This document shows positions 61,449 through 64,000 of a stretch of DNA of 64,000 bases, piece after piece. Position 1 is the first letter of the stretch, and each line of letters begins with the position of its first letter. The stretch covers positions 62,001 through 126,000 of the forward strand of contig JBBSGB010000004.1 of the NCBI GenBank assembly GCA_038254545.1, read 5' to 3'. The DNA comes from CAHJXF01 sp038254545. GTDB lineage: Bacteria > Pseudomonadota > Gammaproteobacteria > Burkholderiales > Burkholderiaceae_D. The notes under the pieces were generated by a model, which was not told where the DNA came from, ran no database searches, and saw only the letters and a program-made list of their open reading frames with translations. The translations under genes and the position numbers were made by a program.

Positions 61449-61838
61449 CTAGCGCCTCGCGATCATGTCCATCTCAATGCGCGCGCCTTTGGCGAGCGCT
61501 GTCACCCCCACGCAGGTGCGTGCCGGGCGCTTTCCCTGCGGAAAGTAGCCGGCGTAGACCGAGTTCATGGCGTCGTAGTCTTCGTCGAATGCGGTCAGAT
61601 AGACCCGCACGGACACGACATGCGCGAGGCCGAGCCGACAGCCATGAAGAACAGTTTGAAGGTTCTTCATCACCTGATGGGTCTGAGCCTCGATGCCTTC
61701 CGGATAACCGCTCTCCATCGAGGTGCCAACGAAGGGCATTTGCCCGGTTACGAAGATCCATCCATCGGCTTCGACGGCATGGCTGAAGGGAGCTACCGGA
61801 TCGGGTGCTTCCGGGATCATGTGAAAGTTCGGGGCCAT
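61449..61838 (-). CDS. RidA/YjgF family protein
   Basis: 129 aa. RidA motifs include PFSHAVEADGWIFVTGQMPF, QVMKNLQTVLHG, VRVYLTAFDEDYDAMNSVYAGYF and RPARTCVGVTALAKGARIEMDMIA, with the Arg and Glu of the enamine-deaminase pocket. The ATG at 61838 has GGGAG upstream; an in-frame GTG at 61853 includes that site and is less likely. Lies 44 bp downstream of the amidase remnant on the same strand. Confidence 0.92.
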   Translation of the reverse strand: MAPNFHMIPEAPDPVAPFSHAVEADGWIFVTGQMPFVGTSMESGYPEGIEAQTHQVMKNLQTVLHGCRLGLAHVVSVRVYLTAFDEDYDAMNSVYAGYFPQGKRPARTCVGVTALAKGARIEMDMIARR

Positions 61839-61882
61839 TGTGCGTGCTCCCACTGATGGGTTACAACGTACTCACAAGAGGA

Positions 61883-62994
61883 TCAACGCCGTTCGAGTAT
61901 CGCTTCGACCGCGAGCGCGGCGCGCGCGAGCGGCGCATCGCGACCGCGTGTCGACGATAGCATCAGACCCACCGGCAGTTGCCCCGCGCGCTGGCACGGC
62001 AGGCTGAACGAGCAGCCGTCGAGCAGGTTGATCAGCGATGGATTGCGCAGGAGCAATGCATTGGTCCTGACGAACGCCGCGTCGTCGTCGATCAACGGCT
62101 GCATCGTTGGCGCGACCATAGTCACGGTCGGGCACACGAGCGCATCGAAACCTTCCAAGCGCGCTTCAACACTAGCGATCCAATCGGCACGTTGATCTAT
62201 GAGATCGAGATAATCGGCGGCTGACACAGTTTGTCCGCGCTCGATGCGCGATACGACGCGCGGGTCGAAGCGATCGCGCGAGGTTGCGAGCTTGGCGCGA
62301 TGCACGGCCCACGTCTCGGTCGGCCCGAAGCCGCCGCCGACCTTCATCTGCTCGCGCTCGGCGAATTCGGCCAGCGGCAACTCGACGATCGTGGCGCCAG
62401 CATCGGCGAGCAAACGCAATGCGTGTTCGAAGGCGTCGGCACGTCGCGATCGAGGCCGTCGAGCATTACGGTCTGCGGAACCGCGAGACGCAAGGAACGC
62501 GGAGCGGCGGTGCCCGAGATCGCGAGCGGCGCATCGGCGATGATCGCGTCGATCGCGATCACATGGCGACCGAGGCCGTCATCGCGCAAGCCGTGTCGAG
62601 CGTGCGCGACAGCGGGAACGCACCGGCCAGCGGCACGCGCGATTTCGTCGGCTTGAAGCCGACGATGCCGCAAAGCGCAGCAGGGACTCGAATCGATCCG
62701 CCGGTGTCGGACCCGAGCGCAGCCACCGCGAGACCGAGCGCGACCGATACCGCGGCGCCGGACGACGATCCGCCCGGGATGCGTTCGGTCGTCGCGTCCG
62801 CGGGATTCTTCGGCGTGCCGAAGTGCGGGTTGATGCCCACGCCCGAGTACGCGAACTCGGTCATGTTGGTGCGACCGATGATCGCGGCGCCGGCCTTGCG
62901 AAGTCGCTCGACGACGGCATCGCGTGTCGCGGCCGGCACGTCGTCGAGCACGCGCGAACCGGCGCGCGTGACTTCACCGGCGATGTCGAAGAGA
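61883..62994 (-). pseudogene. Amidase (amidase-signature) pseudogene
   Basis: The amidase core GGSSSGAAVSVALG and nucleophile region GSDTGGSIRVPAALCG are present (around 62640-62790), but the reading frame changes twice. GCC-ATG near 62565 and GTG-CC near 62440 each fit the loss of one G, moving FPLSRTLDTACAMTASVA to VIAIDAIIADAPL and then to FEHALRLLADAGA. The N-terminus is cut off at LFDIAGEVTRAGSRV, immediately after where the catalytic Lys-Asp should be, and a TAA stop precedes it. Not functional as written. Confidence 0.85.
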
Positions 62995-63190
62995 TATTAC
63001 GAGTACGACTGCGCCGGTTCGCGCAGGCGCATGCTGTCGACCGGCGGGTTCTCCGGACACATGGATCAGGGGGCCGTCGTGGGATCGGGCAATTCGACGC
63101 TCGCGTGGGAACCGTTCCCGTCCGGCGGGTCAATTCGCGACTACTGGAATCGCCTGCGCGAAGACGTAAGCAGCGTCCGCTTGCCCCACT
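62995..63190 (+). pseudogene. C-terminal fragment of a surface-adhesin-E-like envelope protein
   Basis: Plus-strand frame reading YYEYDCAGSRRRMLSTG, GHMDQGAVVGSGNSTLAWEP and PSGGSIRDYWNR. This resembles the end of small secreted proteins of the surface-adhesin E type (YDC..R..LS....G.M..G.VV......WEP..PGS....W). No start or signal peptide belongs to it; the upstream bases are amidase sequence read on the other strand. Its breakpoint coincides with that of the amidase. Family assignment is tentative. Confidence 0.5.
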
Positions 63191-63222
63191 TGTCAGCGCG
63201 GCTACCCGCCTCACCAGCGGCG

Positions 63223-64000
63223 TCACGTCGGCTTATTCAGCGGCGGCGGTGCAGGCGCATCCAAAACTTCGCGAATCTTTTGCCCGAGCCCCTGGATAGT
63301 GAATGGCTTGCTGATGAGCTGCACACCTTCGTCCAAGCGGCCATGGTGAACGATTGCGTTACGAGAATAGCCGGTCGTGAAAAGTACCCTGAGGTCGGCG
63401 CGACGTTTCTGGGCCTCGGTCGCAAGCTGGCGCCCGTTGGACCCACCGGGCATGACCACGTCTGTAAAAAGCAGATCGACTTCCTGGACACGATCCAATA
63501 CCTCAAGCGCTGTAGCCGAGTTGGATGCCTCTACGACTACGTAGCCAAGCTCACCCAAAATCTCGACCGTGTAGGCGCGCAATGCGTCGTCGTCCTCAAC
63601 GACCAGCACTGTTTCCAGTCCGATCGCCGTGGCACTTTCAGTTGAGGGTTTGGACTCGACAAGCGTGACATTAGCGTCGGGGGAGCGAGGGAGATAAATC
63701 TTCACCGACGTGCCTTCTCCAATCTCACTGTAGATACGAACGTGTCCAGATGATTGACGCACGAATCCGTATACCTGGCTAAGGCCCAGTCCTGTCCCTT
63801 TGCCCACTTCCTTGGTCGTAAAAAACGGATCGAATACACGCTCCAATACCGCCTTCTCGATGCCAACGCCGGTATCCGTCATGGCGATGAGGACGTATTG
63901 GCCGCGCGCCACTGGCTCGGCGATTCCGGCGACATAGGCTTCGTCGAGATAGCAATTGGCCGTCTCTACAGTCAACTTGCCTCCCCTAGGCATCGCGTCG
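63223..64000 (-). CDS. Hybrid sensor histidine kinase, C-terminal part (5' end outside window)
   Basis: The visible 258 residues hold the end of an HATPase_c domain (DAMPRGGKLTVETAN, TDTGVGI, FDPFFTTKEVGKGTGLGLSQVYGFV) and a C-terminal receiver domain (VLVVEDDDALRAYTVEIL, phospho-acceptor in LLFTDVVMPGG, FTTGYSRN, LISKPFT). The frame is open to the window edge, so the sensor domain is not visible. It resembles the CheY-fused PAS-type kinases common in soil and water proteobacteria. Confidence 0.9.
   Translation of the reverse strand, partial: DAMPRGGKLTVETANCYLDEAYVAGIAEPVARGQYVLIAMTDTGVGIEKAVLERVFDPFFTTKEVGKGTGLGLSQVYGFVRQSSGHVRIYSEIGEGTSVKIYLPRSPDANVTLVESKPSTESATAIGLETVLVVEDDDALRAYTVEILGELGYVVVEASNSATALEVLDRVQEVDLLFTDVVMPGGSNGRQLATEAQKRRADLRVLFTTGYSRNAIVHHGRLDEGVQLISKPFTIQGLGQKIREVLDAPAPPPLNKPT

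Overview
The window is high-GC, gene-dense DNA that looks like the chromosome of a betaproteobacterium, probably Burkholderiales or a close relative. The evidence is gene order and product type: the division and cell-wall cluster mraZ-rsmH-ftsL-ftsI-murE, a cytochrome c4-engB-hemB neighbourhood, a System I cytochrome c maturation operon (ccmABCDEFGHI), uvrA facing ssb, an ATP-dependent DNA ligase repair locus and a PEP-CTERM protein. No species can be named from sequence alone. No tRNA, rRNA, CRISPR array, prophage or intact insertion sequence was recognised.

Layout. 0-4.6 kb (minus strand): start of the dcw cluster, with a four-unit MraZ operator. 5.3-12.1 kb (plus): nine ccm genes, mostly overlapping by a few bases. 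12.2-13.3 kb (minus): a HiPIP and a diheme cytochrome c4, electron carriers beside the c-type maturation operon. 13.6-17.8 kb (plus): engB, a structured RNA-like segment, hemB, a CorA transporter and an alpha/beta-hydrolase lipoprotein. 17.8-21.6 kb: uvrA (minus) and ssb (plus). 21.7-27.1 kb: a CHASE3 histidine kinase and NarL-type regulator flanking a ferritin-like gene, then a somewhat AT-richer block of small stress/envelope genes (receiver-only protein, DUF1328, entericidin, CsbD-like, and a secreted protein with a repeated cysteine pair). 27.2-31.2 kb: fmdB, DUF502, aspS and a DUF1444-like gene.

31.2-45.1 kb: nudB, an EEP phosphohydrolase and cardiolipin synthase B overlap one another and run into a ligase-associated repair locus: MBL exonuclease, ATP-dependent ligase, DEXH helicase and PdeM phosphoesterase. 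The locus is interrupted by a reversed diguanylate cyclase and by a divergent GST/MarR pair with two operators, and contains a DUF429 gene and a GFA-family gene.

45.2-58.6 kb: two TetR-headed fatty-acid or related acyl-CoA catabolism operons. The first encodes an acyl-CoA dehydrogenase, a 3-hydroxyacyl-CoA dehydrogenase/enoyl-CoA hydratase fusion, a thioesterase, a thiolase, a CMD-family protein and a hydrolase. The second encodes an AidB-like dehydrogenase, a thioesterase, another dehydrogenase and an enoyl-CoA hydratase. Both have dyad operators upstream of the regulator. 58.6-63.2 kb is decaying: an SDR pseudogene with several lesions, 0.8 kb of AT-richer DNA without genes, an intact PEP-CTERM beta-propeller gene, ridA, and a frameshifted amidase pseudogene joined at one point to the tail of an unrelated envelope gene. 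The window ends inside a hybrid sensor kinase.
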